Below are positions 1 through 10,747 of a DNA stretch of 64,000 nucleotides, one piece after another. A program made the position numbers and the translations under genes. The notes beneath the pieces are model-generated. The model saw nothing but the letters and a program-made list of their open reading frames with translations. It was not told where the DNA came from and did not search any database. The DNA comes from Balamuthia mandrillaris (taxonomy: Eukaryota > Discosea > Longamoebia > Balamuthiidae): contig JAVKOQ010000196.1 in NCBI GenBank assembly GCA_031835245.1, positions 1-64,000 of the forward strand, written 5' to 3'. Positions within the stretch are counted from its first letter, which is position 1. The number at the start of each line of letters is the position of its first letter.

Positions 1-1923
1 GCGCGCATCCAGTAGGGAGCAGAAAGAACCTCGTCCGTGATGACGGGCAGCCCTTTCTCCTGTCTGTGTCGCACCAAGTGTTGGACGATCTGTTGGAGGT
101 CGTCGCTAATGAGGAGCAAGTCGTGGTAGGGCCGACCAGCGCTGGTCTTGTGGACCACGTCGAAGACGCCGCTCTGTTGCCAGAACGCTTTGTCGTAGAA
201 GACCATCGGTCTTGCTCTCTGCGCCTCCGTGTAATGGTTGTTGCATGCTGATGACCAAATAGGAGGTTAGGGGGAAAGAGCAAGAGAGAAGAGGGAGAGA
301 AGAGAGCGAACCATCTTGAAAGATCTCTTGGCGAGTGCCAGCGCTGCCTGGCGTGAAGATGATGCCCCCGTTCGCCACTGCTATTATACCATCCTTTTGA
401 TTTGGTTGTTAGAAAAGAGAGAGAGCAGAGAGCAGAGAGCAGAGAGCAGAGAGCAGAGAGCAGAGAGCAGAGAGCAGAGAGAATGAGAAGACTGAATAAG
501 AGAGGAGAAAGTGGAACCTCTCGGATTGCATTGCTGAACATTTTGGCTTGGAACGTGGCGAACACGTTGGATGGCTCGTGACCATACCGCCATGTTGGAA
601 TACCCAAGCTATTTGTTACGCGCATAACGTCAAACACTCAAACCAACCTCTAAAAGTAGCAGGAAGAGAGACAGGAAGGAAGAATACAGATAAAAGGGAG
701 CCCAACCTCGGCATGTTCGTGGGCATGCCAAACCGTTTCAGAACGTTGTATGGGCTGGATCGGTTTAGATATTCCTCAGGAAGCCCAGCGTTACCCTCTG
801 AGATAATGCGAAGCGCTTCTTCCACGTCTTCCAAGGAGTGGTTTCGAAGATAAGCTCCCATGTTGGCTGCCTCCATTGCTCCTGTATTTGTTTTATTGTT
901 AAAGAAAGGAGAGAGAATCCAAGAAACAAAGATGAAAGAAGAAAAGAAAGAAAGAAAGATAGAGGCAAGAGTAGAAAGAAAAAACTTACCAGGACCTCCT
1001 CCGGTGACAACAAGAAATCCTTCTCTGGCCAGCAGCCATCCCAACATAACCACATCTCTGTAGGGGCTGCTGGCTCGTTTCATGCCATGCCCTCCCATTA
1101 TGGCCACCACCGTTTTACCCTTCGAACGTTTTGATTAGATAGGGTCAAGAAGAGAAGTAAAGAGAGAAGAACGAAGAAGAGAAGCAGAGAAGAGAGAAGC
1201 AGAGAAGCAGAGAAGAGTGAAAAGTAAAGAGGAAGAAGAACAGAGCAAGAGGAAGAGGAAGAGAAACTAATGGAACAAACTTCTAAATAGTCATAGAGAG
1301 CGTCCTCGATGGAGTAGTCGTGCATTGTGGTGGCCAGAAGAGCTTGCAGCCTTCCTTTGCTCTGCAGGTACCACGAGTAGATCTTCTCGTCTTCCCTCTG
1401 TAACTCTTCTTGTGTGTACATAAACGCCCTAAAGGCCTATATTGCGCGATAGTTACCCTCGTCAAACTTTTCATTCCTCTCTCACAAAAAAAAAAGGAAA
1501 AAAAAAAAAAGAAAAGAAAAAAAAAAGAAAAGAAAAAAGAAAAGAAAAAAAGAATGAAAAATAAAAAAAAAAAAAGAAAAGAGAAAAGAGAAAAGAAAAA
1601 AGAAAAAAATGATAAAAAAATACCTTGAAAGGAACTTCTTTAGGGTTTTCCAATACCACAGCTCCACGATGACGAACGTCGTGCGGGGTGACCCCGGCAG
1701 GGAACTCGCAGCCCCAAAACTGAGCCCCGCTCAAGTCGTACCGGTCCCACTCCAACTCTTTGCTCAACGGCGAGAGGTCCACCGCCTGGAAGATCCAGCC
1801 GTTCATCTTGACTTGCTCCGGGGAGAGGCCGTCGATCTTGCATCGGAACTCCTCCAGGGTCTCTATTTCGTTCTCCTCGTTGGAGCCCTCGAAGGCCATT
1901 CCCAACGCCGACGAGGCCGCCAT
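1..1923 (-). CDS. LOG/YgdH-like Rossmann nucleotide-binding protein, 3' end cut by window
   Basis: Seven exons are visible: 1923-1624, 1436-1281, 1119-990, 881-707, 608-518, 393-312 and 247 to the window edge. All joins keep frame. The protein has GGGPGAMEAANMGAY and later FTPGSAGTRQEIFQDA, which correspond to the glycine loop and the PGGxGTxxE-type motif of the LOG / lysine-decarboxylase-like Rossmann family. Known members cleave or bind nucleotide 5'-monophosphates. The second motif reads PGSAGTRQE, so the second Gly of PGG is Ser, as I recall for YgdH-type relatives. The N-terminal 150 residues (start MAASSALGM) are less familiar. The exact substrate cannot be told from sequence. The gene is divergent from XPD across a 325-bp gap. 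Introns carry purine-rich repeats on the + strand (pyrimidine-rich in sense). Confidence 0.8.
418..482. repeat. (GAGAGCA)n heptanucleotide array in an intron
   Basis: About nine near-perfect copies of the 7-bp unit AGAGAGC lie inside an intron of the LOG-like gene (intron 394-517). The same unit recurs at about 5905-5990 and 43574-43713. On the sense strand it reads as a pyrimidine-rich TCTCTGC tract. Confidence 0.9.
1488..1620. repeat. A-rich / AAAAG low-complexity tract in an intron
   Basis: More than 120 bp of almost pure A and G fills the first intron (1437-1623) of the LOG-like gene. In the sense direction it is T/C-rich, directly after the donor site. Confidence 0.85.
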
Positions 1924-2248
1924 TTATTCCTCACCTCTTTTGTTCTATTTATTTTATTTTATCCTCAAAGAACTCAAATTGTTGGTACCTATCGTCGAAC
2001 CGGCGCTGCTGCCGAGAACCATGTATTTTCATGACGACATGGTAAGTTGAGAGAGAAAAAAAAAAGAAAATTGTTGTTACTCTTCGTCGAACCGGTTCGG
2101 TCGACAGATCATGTCGTCGCGGAAAATAACAGAAAGAAGGAAAGAAGGAAAGAAAGAAAAAAGCGAAGACTGCTGTCCTTGTGCTTCAAGGGCAGTCCCC
2201 CCCGGTCATCCGTCCGCCACTGAAGTTTTTTATTTTTAAAAGAACAAG
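1924..2248. promoter_or_regulatory. Divergent promoter between the LOG-like gene and XPD
   Basis: This 325-bp gap lies between two start codons. It contains an imperfect direct repeat: TCGTCGAACCGG occurs at about 1991-2002 and again at about 2084-2095, each preceded by TTGTTG and followed by an ATG-containing stretch. It also has GGTCGACA (2099-2106), CATGACGACATGG (about 2030) and ATGTCGTCGCGGAAAAT (about 2110), a motif seen upstream of other genes here. Function is inferred only from position and recurrence. Confidence 0.5.
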
Positions 2249-2765
2249 ATGAAGTACGTTATCGTTTATGTTCAACTTTTTTTTTAAAAAAAACCTGAAT
2301 AATAATTGTTCATCGGTCCAAAAAAAAAAGGTTTTACTTGGAGGACCTGCTGGTGTACTTTCCGTACACGTACATCTATCCAGAGCAGTACTCCTACATG
2401 CTGTCCCTGAAGCGAGCTCTCGACGCAAAGGTTCACTAACTCCCCCGCTAACAAAAGATTAGAGCAACAACTAACACACACAAAACAAAAAAGGGACCGT
2501 GTGTGCTAGAAATGCCATCAGGCACAGGAAAGACGGTGTCGCTGCTGTCCCTCATTCTCTCCTATCAGCTGGCTCATCCGGACGTGGGGAAGCTGGTCTA
2601 CTGTTCTCGTACGGTGCCCGAGATTGAGAAGGTGGTGGAGGAGCTGAGGAGAGTGGTCGCTTACAGGGATGAGGAGCTGGGCCAGCACAAGCCACGCTTC
2701 TTGGGCCTGGCGCTCAGTGCGCGGAGGAACTTGTGCATCCATCCTAGGGTGAGTGCTAGTTCTCT

Positions 2766-2805
<40 letters not shown>

Positions 2806-4320
2806 CGTTAACACGAGGACAGCGAGCTCTTCTTTGGTTCTCTTCGCTCTGTTCTCTGTTCTCGCTATTCCTGTTCGCTGTTTTCTGCTCTTTCTTCGTG
2901 CTCTCTTTTCTCCTCTTTTTTCCTCTTTGTGTTCTAATGGCATTGCCTGCTGTTCCTGGAATGAGAACAGGCAAGCGAAGAAACAAGAGCGGCAGTGGTG
3001 GATAGCATCTGCCGCAGCATGACAGCTTCATGGGTTCGCGAGCAACACGGAAAGCGTTCCGGCCTGCAGGAAACGATGGACATCGAGGACCTTGCCGGCT
3101 CCTCTTCATCATCTGCAGGCTCTTCCTCTTCTTCCTCTTCCTCAAATGTAGAATTGTGCGATTTTTATGAAGGCTGGGAAACTTCTGGACGGGATGCATT
3201 ACTTCAAGGTTTCCTTTTAGAGCCTCTTCTTTCTTGTTTTGTTCCTGCTGCCCATTCTCGTTTTGTTCCGTGTTCTTATGCAACAACAACAACAACAACA
3301 AAAAGGAGTATACTCTTTGGAAGACTTAAGAGAAGTTGGAAAGGAGCACGGATGGTGTCCCTACTTTCTTGCACGGCATCTCATCAACTTTGCCAACGTC
3401 GTTGTCTATAGTTATCAATACATATTGGATCCCAAGATATCCGACCTCGTTTCCAAAGAGTTTAAAGCCAACTCCATCGTTGTCTTTGATGAAGCGCACA
3501 ACATTGGTTTTTTTTCTCTCATGTTGTGTTTTCATCATTTGATTTTTGACTCTTTTTATGCATTTCTTTTCTTTTCTTTTCTTTTTTTTTTGTAGATAAC
3601 GTCTGTATAGATGCGTTGAGTGTAAATATCGATAAGCGGACTCTAGAAAGCAGCTCTCGGAACCTTGTTCAGCTTTCCACTCGGTTACAAGAGTGAGCAC
3701 CTTTCATCTATCTTGCCTGTTTTTTCCCAATCAGTTAAATATCTCCCAATTATTTAGGATCAAAAATACAGATGCGGATCGTTTGAGGCAGGAATATCAA
3801 AGACTTGTAGCAGGTTTGGCTAACACTGGCATCGCTCGGATCGCTGATGAAGTGAGAGCTGATCCTGGTAATCTTTCTCTCTCTCTCTCTCTCTCACTCT
3901 TGTCTGTTGTTGTTTGCAACTGACAAAAATACAATTACAAAACAGTGTTATCTGATGATGTTTTGAAGGAGGTGGTTCCTGGTAACATTCGCAGAGGAGA
4001 ACATTTTTTGGGATTGTTGCGTCGATTTGTAGAATATTTGAAAGTAACGTGATTCAATTCGCTTTTACCCTTTTCATCTTTGCTGTATTTTAACACAATG
4101 TTTCTTTCTTTCTTTCTTTTTTTTTTAAAAAAAAGACGCGTCTAAAAGTGCAGCAAGTAGTACAAGAAAGCCCACTTGCGTTCATCCAAAGCTGTCAACA
4201 AAACGCTCTCATCCAGCAAAAAACCCTTCGGTATGCCTTCTCTTTTTCATTTCTCTCGTTCTGTCTTTCTTCATTTTCATTCCTCTCTCTCTCTCTCATT
4301 CTCTCTTTCTTCATTTTTCA

Positions 4321-4357
<37 letters not shown>

Positions 4358-5727
4358 TCTTTCTCACAAAAACAACAGGTTCACAGCAGCAAGATTAGGT
4401 TCATTGCTTCGCACTCTGGAAATAACAGACATGGGCCAATTCCACCCCATCTCTCTCGTCTGCGATTTTGCCACTCTCGTTGGCACCTACTACAAAGGCT
4501 TCGCCATCGTCATCGAACCCTACGATCCTCGTTTCGGCTCTTCTTCCTCTTCTTCTGCCAATCCCGTTCTCCAATTCAGCTGTCTGGACGCTTCCATTGC
4601 CATGCGCCCCGTCGTATCTCGCTTCCGCTCGGTGGTTATCACCTCTGGCACTCTCTCTCCTTTGGAGATGTATCCCCGCGTGTTGGACTTTCAGCCCGTC
4701 CTTTCCGAGAAGTTCCCCATGACTCTCAACCGCAGCTGCGTCTGCCCTCTGGTTGTCACTCGCGGCAGCGACCAGGTGGCCGTTAGCACCAAGTACGATG
4801 TGCGCAGCGATCCGAGCGTCGTTCGAAACTATGCCGACCTGTTGATCCATCTCTCCGCGGTGGTGCCCGATGGCATCGTCGTTTTCTTCACCAGCTATCG
4901 CTACATGGAGGAGATCGTGGCGCTGTGGAACGAGATGAAGCTGTTGGAGGTCATGTTGCAGAACAAGCTGTTGTTCGTAGAAACGCCGGATGCCTTGGAG
5001 AGCACTCTGGCGTTGGCCAATTATAGGAAGGCCTGTGAGAGTGGAAGAGGAGCCATATTGTTTTCGGTGGCGAGAGGAAAGATCTCAGAGGGCATTGACT
5101 TTGATCATCACTATGGAAGGTTTGTTTTTTTTTTCTTTTTTATCACCGTCTTTTCTTTTGCATTTGCATCACAAGGGTGGGCTAACAGAAATTGTGGTTA
5201 AAAAAACAAACAGAGCGGTGGTGTTAATAGGAATACCGTACATGAACACGGAGAGCAAGATCCTGAGAGCTCGGCTCGAATTCTTGAGAGAAAACTATCA
5301 GATACGAGAGGCCGAGTTTCTTACGTTTGATGCGATGAGAACTGCTGCTCAATGCGTCGGTATGTCTTTTTTTTCCCCATTCATTTCCTTCTCTCTTGTC
5401 GTTCTTTCTTTCTGTCCTGCCTTACTTATTCTTGTCTTTAAAGGACGTGTCATTCGTGGAAAGAACGACTATGGCATAATGGTGTTTGCTGACAAACGTT
5501 ACAACCGTTTGGACAAACGCAACAAGCTGCCCAAATGGATCGCTGACTACATGCAACACTCTCATCTGAACCTATCGACGGACATGGCGATGAGCCTTGC
5601 CAAAACCTTTTTGAAGGAGATGGCCCAGCCTTTCTCCCAACAAGAGCAATTAGGAACGGCTCTTTGGACTGTTGACATTGTGGAGCAGCAACCATGCAGC
5701 CGCCCTCGGCCCTCGGCGCCCCAATAA
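2249..5727 (+). CDS. ERCC2: XPD/ERCC2-type TFIIH 5'-3' DNA helicase
   Basis: Twelve exons give 789 aa: 2249-2253, 2331-2430, 2494-2748, 2971-3208, 3306-3506, 3596-3692, 3758-3867, 3946-4043, 4136-4230, 4379-5119, 5214-5359, 5444-5727. Human XPD has 760 aa. The protein is the iron-sulfur, ATP-dependent helicase of TFIIH, acting in transcription initiation and nucleotide excision repair. Visible parts are Walker A PSGTGKT (about residue 43), the four Fe-S cysteines (NLCIHP, SICRSM, ELCDF, GWCPYF), the DEAH box [19 protein letters not shown], and motif VI (AAQCVGRVIRG). A poly-Ser insert of about 16 residues sits between the second and third cysteines. The first coding exon is only 5 nt, restoring the family N-terminus [14 protein letters not shown]. 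Identification is secure; no key residue is missing. Confidence 0.95.
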
Positions 5728-6172
5728 CGAACTTGGCGAGAGAAGCAACGAAGAATTATTGCAGTAATGAATAAAAGCTCAAAGACGTCAGAAGGAAAAG
5801 AGAGGAGAGAAGAGGAGGAGAAGCAGAGGAGGAGAGGAAATGAAAGAGAAAAAAGAGAGAGGCAAAGAGGAGAGAGGAGAGGCAGAGGATGAGAGGAGTG
5901 GAGAGAGGAGAGAGCAGAGAGCAGAGAGCGAGAGAGCAGAGAGCAGAGAGCAGAGAGCAGAGAGCAGAGAGCAGAGAGCAGAGAGCAGAGATTTTGGCGG
6001 GAAAAAAAAGGTTCTTTTTTTTTTTGTGTTTTGAACAACAAAAGAGATGAACAAAAACATAAACCCAAAACCAAAAAAAAAAAAAGGGTTGGTAGGCAGG
6101 CGGGTAGGTAGGGGAGCAATCGTCAACGACCCTGTTGTTTGTTGGCACGCAAGGCCGCTGACGGATTGATTG
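5728..6172. other. Convergent 3' gap with heptanucleotide array and an E2F-like palindrome
   Basis: Both flanking genes end here, so it should hold two 3' UTRs. It contains an (AGAGAGC)n array at about 5905-5990 and, directly after it, TTTTGGCGGGAAAA (5992 onward), which matches an E2F/DP consensus palindrome. I see no ORF with coding character. Confidence 0.7.
5905..5990. repeat. (AGAGAGC)n heptanucleotide array, second locus
   Basis: About eleven copies of the same 7-bp unit found at 418-482 and 43574-43713. It lies between the convergent XPD and eEF1A genes; for eEF1A the sense strand is the pyrimidine-rich one. Confidence 0.9.
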
Positions 6173-7465
6173 CTACTTGGCAGAAGGAGCGGAGGAGGAA
6201 GCTCCACTCTTGAAGATGACCTCCTTGATGACACCAACGGCCACGGTCTTCTTCATGTCACGCACGGCAAAGCGGCCCAAGGGAGGGAAGTCATGGAAGG
6301 CCTCCACGCACAGAGGCTTCTTGGGGATGAGCTTGACCAAGGCGGCATCTCCGGTCTTGATGGAGGCGGGGTTCTCCTCCAGCACGTTTCCGCTGCGGCG
6401 GTCCAGCTTGGAGAGCAGCTGGTCGAACCTGCAGCTGACATGGCTGGTGTGGCAGTCCACCACGGGGGAGTAGCCAGGCCTGATCTCATGGTCGATGACC
6501 ACGACCTGGGCAATGAAAGCCTCGGCCTCCATGGGAGGGTGGTCCTTGGCATCCCCGCAGATCATGCCCCTGTGCAGCTGCTTGACGGAGAGGCCCCTCA
6601 CGTTGAACCCGACGTTCGTTCCAGGCTCAGCAAAAGGCAGGCGGGTGTGGTTGCTCTCCACGGTCTTGATCTCGCCGCGGAGGTTGCCGGGTGCAAAGTG
6701 GCCCATGGTGTTGGGCCTCAGCACGCCAGTCTCCACGCGACCCACGGGCACGGTGCCGATGCCCGACACCTTGTAGACGTCCTGCAGAGGCACACGGAGG
6801 GGCTTGTCAACAGGCCTCTTGGGGGGCTTCACAGCGTCAAAGGCCTGGATGAGGGTGGGGCCGTTGTACCAGGGCATGTGGCTGGTGGGCTCAGTCAGGT
6901 TGTGACCCTCCCAACCGGATATGGGGACGAAGGGGATCCTCTCAGGGTTGTAGCCGATCCTCTTCAAGAAGTTGGAGACTTCCCTCTTGATCTCCAGGTA
7001 CCTTGCCTCGTCGAAGTTGATCATCTGCTTCACGCCGAGGGTGAAGGAGAGCAGGGCGTGCTCCCTGGTGGAGCCCTGCTTGTCGATGCCGCTCTCGAAC
7101 TCGCCCCTCCTGGCAGAGATGACGAGCATGGCCACATCCGCCTGGCTGGTGCCGGTGATCATGTTCTTGATAAAGTCCTTGTGGCCAGGCGCGTCGATGA
7201 TGGTCACCTCGTACTTGGCGGTCTCGAACTTCCACTGGGAGATGTCGATGGTGATGCCGCGGTCCCTCTCCGCCTTGAGCTTGTCCAGCACGTAGGCAAA
7301 CTTGAAGGTGGACTTTCCACGGTCGTTGGCCTCCTTCTCGTACTTCTCCATCATCCTGGGGTCGATGCCTCCGCACTTGAAGATCATGTGGCCGCAGGTG
7401 GTGCTCTTGCCAGCATCCACATGGCCAATCACAACGATGTTAACGCGAGTCTTGTCCTTGCCCAT
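6173..7465 (-). CDS. eEF1A-like translation elongation factor lacking the NKxD (G4) motif
   Basis: A single uninterrupted exon encodes 430 aa. eEF1A is the GTPase that delivers aminoacyl-tRNA to the ribosome; family members are usually about 450-460 aa. G1 [10 protein letters not shown]2 RGITID, G3 DAPGH and the later PFVPISGW are present, as are domains 2 and 3 ([19 protein letters not shown]). Where the family has roughly VAVNKMDDKTV, the sequence jumps from GVKQMI to [10 protein letters not shown] at about 7018/7019, an in-frame loss of about 11 codons that removes the guanine-specificity motif. About two more residues are missing before [12 protein letters not shown]. Codon choice is strongly C/G-ending, as in highly expressed genes. 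It may be a diverged paralog or an assembly artefact. Confidence 0.9.
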   Translation of the reverse strand: MGKDKTRVNIVVIGHVDAGKSTTCGHMIFKCGGIDPRMMEKYEKEANDRGKSTFKFAYVLDKLKAERDRGITIDISQWKFETAKYEVTIIDAPGHKDFIKNMITGTSQADVAMLVISARRGEFESGIDKQGSTREHALLSFTLGVKQMINFDEARYLEIKREVSNFLKRIGYNPERIPFVPISGWEGHNLTEPTSHMPWYNGPTLIQAFDAVKPPKRPVDKPLRVPLQDVYKVSGIGTVPVGRVETGVLRPNTMGHFAPGNLRGEIKTVESNHTRLPFAEPGTNVGFNVRGLSVKQLHRGMICGDAKDHPPMEAEAFIAQVVVIDHEIRPGYSPVVDCHTSHVSCRFDQLLSKLDRRSGNVLEENPASIKTGDAALVKLIPKKPLCVEAFHDFPPLGRFAVRDMKKTVAVGVIKEVIFKSGASSSAPSAK

Positions 7466-7883
7466 TGTTCACTCAAAGCTTAACAAAGTAAGAAAATGAA
7501 AAAGAATGTGTACAGAGAATGATAAACAGAAGGGGTTCCTCTAGAAGAATGCGAGGATGTAAAGGAACAATCAGTAGTTGTTACACCAACAGTAAGTCGT
7601 CGGTGGGCTATGCCTTGTTTGAAAAAAAAAAGTAGGTAGAGAGGATGAAAGGTGTTTGAGTGTTGTGGGTGAGGATGGAAGGACTGCCAGCTCGTTGGAT
7701 GGCCTTTTATCCTTTCAGGCCGAGGGTGTCGTTTCGCCTGAAATGCTGAAGTTTCCGCGATTCTCGTTCTGAAAATTTTCTCAGTGCCGAAATAAGAGAG
7801 AATTTTGTTTGCAGTTATTTTTGGGTTGCCTTTCAAGACGACACGAGATAAAAAGCAAACTATTTGTTCATAATTTTGGTCGA
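7466..7883 (-). promoter_or_regulatory. Gap upstream of eEF1A and downstream of the phosphatase gene
   Basis: The 418 bp must hold the eEF1A promoter and the 3' end of the next minus-strand gene. I see AT-rich sequence and a short poly-A run (about 7621-7630) but no motif I can name and no coding exon. Confidence 0.4.
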
Positions 7884-9763
7884 TTATCGTGAGAAATAAT
7901 TCAACAGGGTCACATTCTTTTGTGCTTGCTGCTGTGGCTTCTTGCAAGCCGGCTTGTTGTTGGTGTTCTCTGCAATGATGGTGGAAGCTGGACGAGGTTT
8001 CTGGTTCTCCTTGCCATCTTCTTCTTCTTCTTCTTCTTCAGGAGCAGCACTTGAGCTGTCCTGTGCCACATTCCTCTTCTCTTTTTCCTCTTCCTCATCT
8101 TCGTGTACCTCTTTTTCTTCGTCCTCCTCTTCCTCAGCCTCCTCCTCTTCATCTCCATCAACGATCCAATCGCGAATGTCATCCGCCTCCTCAACAGCAT
8201 CTTCTTTATCTTCTTCTTCCTCAGAACTATCATCGCTGCTGCTCAGAGGATATCTTGATGGCCCTTCATCCTCTGAATCAACAGCTTTGCTTTCGTTTCT
8301 CTCCTCTTCTTTCTTAGTTTCTTCCCGATGTTGTTGAATGACCTTGCCGTCTTCCTTTTCTTCAATGGTAGTTCGACGTCTCTTTAACGCACGAAGAGGA
8401 TTGACGGCTGCCTTCTTTCCGGTTATAGAGGGACAAAGCGCCTTCCAATCTCTGCCCATGCTTCTTTGTCTGGCAAAGGCCACTCTTCGTTCGGTGGCTG
8501 TCATCAAAGGAGACAATATTCCAGCTAACGAAGAAGGGGCTTTCTTCCCAGGTCTTTCTGAGAGTCGTGGTCGCGGCCGTTCTTCCACTTCGTCTTCTTC
8601 ATCAGCTTCTTCCGAGCATTCACCGTCAACGGCAGCTCCTGCTCTTCGAAGTAATCCTTTGAAAAAGTCGTCCTCCTCTTCTTCTTCTTCGGCCTCCTCT
8701 TCCTCTGATTCTACAACCTCTCTCTTTCGCTTCCCATGATGCTTGTTCCTCTCAACCTCCTCTTCCCCTACCAGCCTTCTAGTTGTGCTGTCTTCTCCCT
8801 CATCCTCTTCCCTTTCAATTCTTCTGGAAGAAGAAGGCTCTGTCTTCTTGGTCTTCGTTTTCGTCTTGCCTGCTCCTAATCCCAATCGTTGATACTCTTC
8901 CTCCTCTGCCTTCATTCTGGCTTCCACCTCCTTTGCTCTCTCCTGCTGAACCTCAAAAGGCAGCCTCAACACTCCTCCTTCCACCAGTCTCCTCCATAAT
9001 GTCACCTTAGCCTTATTCTCGACTCTCCACTTCAGCTGATGCCTCTTCCAAGCGTTAGCCTTGCCCCAATGTTGCTTCAAGTACTCTATCCAAGGGCCAC
9101 GCGTGCGCACATAACGGCTCTTCCAATCGTACCCATCGACGGGGTCGTGATAGCCTTTGCCGAGGGTGTCAATGGCTTCTGAGAGCCTCATCCCCCTCGT
9201 CACCATCCACGCCAGGAACATGGTTGGACTGCGGCGCTGTCCCTCCTTGCAGTGAACGAGGACGTTGCCGCCGCAGTCGCGGAGCATGTCGTGGAGGAAG
9301 CAGGTGCCTTCTTCCATAACGCAATGAGCGCCGTACTCGCCAAGCAGGTGAGGGTCCTGGAGGTCAGGAATGTTGATGTTATGGTAGAGAACGCGATTGA
9401 CGACGGTCGTATGACGACGTTGTTGTTGCTGCTTGTTGTGGCTGCTGGAACGAGTTCGCATTCGTTGTTGTTGTTGTCCGAAAAAGATCTGACCCAATGC
9501 AAATGTTTCGTCCTTTTCGTGGTTTGGGTTGTTGTTGCCTTCGTCATCCGGGAGTTCTTCGTCCTCAAAGTCCATCACCGAGAGGACCGCTTTGATCTGG
9601 TAGCGAGAAAGGTAGGGAGATCCTGGTACGGCTAGAGCGTAGTTACTGAGGAAGAGAGTGTGCCCCGTTTGTTTGTCTTTGAAGCTGAACAACAGTTTCG
9701 CTGCCAAGAAAGAAAAAACGTGATTGTTAGGTTGGTTTCTTTTTTCTCTTTCTTGTCGCATTC

Positions 9764-9794
<31 letters not shown>

Positions 9795-9995
9795 TGAAAT
9801 GGTACCTCGAAGCTTGGGTTTGACGAAAGCAAGCGGGTGCTCGTGGTCGATTTCTTCCATAAAACAATCCTCGCAAACGTCGTATCCGCATTCATCGCAG
9901 CTGTAGCGAGGATCCCTCTGGGCATCCAACAACGAGCCGCAGACATCGCAACTCACCTCCTCCGCTTCCTCCTCAATAAGTTCGTCCACATTCAT
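7884..9995 (-). CDS. ZZ-finger dual-specificity phosphatase with long acidic tail
   Basis: Two exons (9995-9806, 9700-7884) give 668 aa. The N-terminus has a ZZ-type zinc finger pattern (CDVC...CDEC...CEDC then HEH). Residues from about 75 form a dual-specificity phosphatase fold with the loop VHCKEGQRRS, matching HCx5R; this family removes phosphate from Ser/Thr/Tyr or other substrates. The C-terminal half is disordered and very rich in Glu, Asp and Ser with basic patches, typical of nuclear proteins. It ends in NVTLLNYFSR, which resembles a PCNA-interacting PIP box (x-x-x-hydrophobic-x-x-aromatic-aromatic) with Asn in place of the first Gln. An E2F-like site and two TGTCGACA palindromes lie just upstream. 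The ZZ plus phosphatase combination is unfamiliar to me; substrate unknown. Confidence 0.85.
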
Positions 9996-10425
9996 CTTCT
10001 CGTTTTTTCTGTTTGCAGTTGATTTTTCTTTCCAAAACCAAGGTGGTTTTTATTGATTTGTAACGGGTATCTCTCTAACGGTCATTCATTTCCCGCCAAA
10101 AACCATGTCGACAATAATTTAAAAGTTTGTCGACGTTTTCGTTTGGGCGATACTTGTCGACAATTTCCTTTTCTGGCCCTCTCGTGTCGTTCTGCAAAAG
10201 AGAGAATAAAAAAAAAAAACAAAGGAGGAGACCAATTGGCCGGCATCGGAAGGTGTCGGAAGAAAACACAACCGAACTGGTGGCCCAGCTTCTCACAAGC
10301 ATAAGACCACTTAACGGGGCCAGGAGCTAAGAATAATAATTGGTAATACAAGACTCACGAAGAGCTTCGTTAGTTTATTCCACGCCACACACCTCTTTCT
10401 TCATCATGTTGTTCTTTGAAGACTT
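9996..10425 (-). promoter_or_regulatory. Upstream region of the phosphatase gene with E2F-like and TGTCGACA sites
   Basis: TTTCCCGCCAAAAA (10089-10102) matches the E2F/DP consensus. TGTCGACA occurs at 10106-10113 and 10155-10162, with TGTCGACG at 10128-10135. The far part (about 10265-10325) contains a stretch resembling the arms of the inverted repeat at about 31468-31584. The rest includes the 3' end of the RhoGEF gene. Confidence 0.55.
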
Positions 10426-10702
10426 TTAATAATTAAACCAAGAGCTGATGCCTTCAAACGAGCCAGATTCGATGTCTTCGGATCGTCGCACGATGATGTT
10501 CTCTATGCAGCTGTTGACGGCGTGCATCCACTCGTGCTGCTCCTGAGCGGTGCTGCACTGGATGACGTAGGAGCGACCGGCGGTGTTCACACAGAAACTG
10601 TTGGGCTTTTCGTTGCTGGACTCCACGCAGCAGTCCTTCAAGTCGATCACTCCTGCCGGCGTTTTGTCCTTTTAAAAGTAAGAAAAGTTAGCAAAGAGAA
10701 AG

Positions 10703-10747
<45 letters not shown>

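Noticed and set aside
6170-7483. A 437-residue open frame on the + strand opposite eEF1A
   Set aside because: It is the exact antisense of a strongly codon-biased real gene; the absence of stops follows from C/G-ending codons, and the protein has no recognisable domain.
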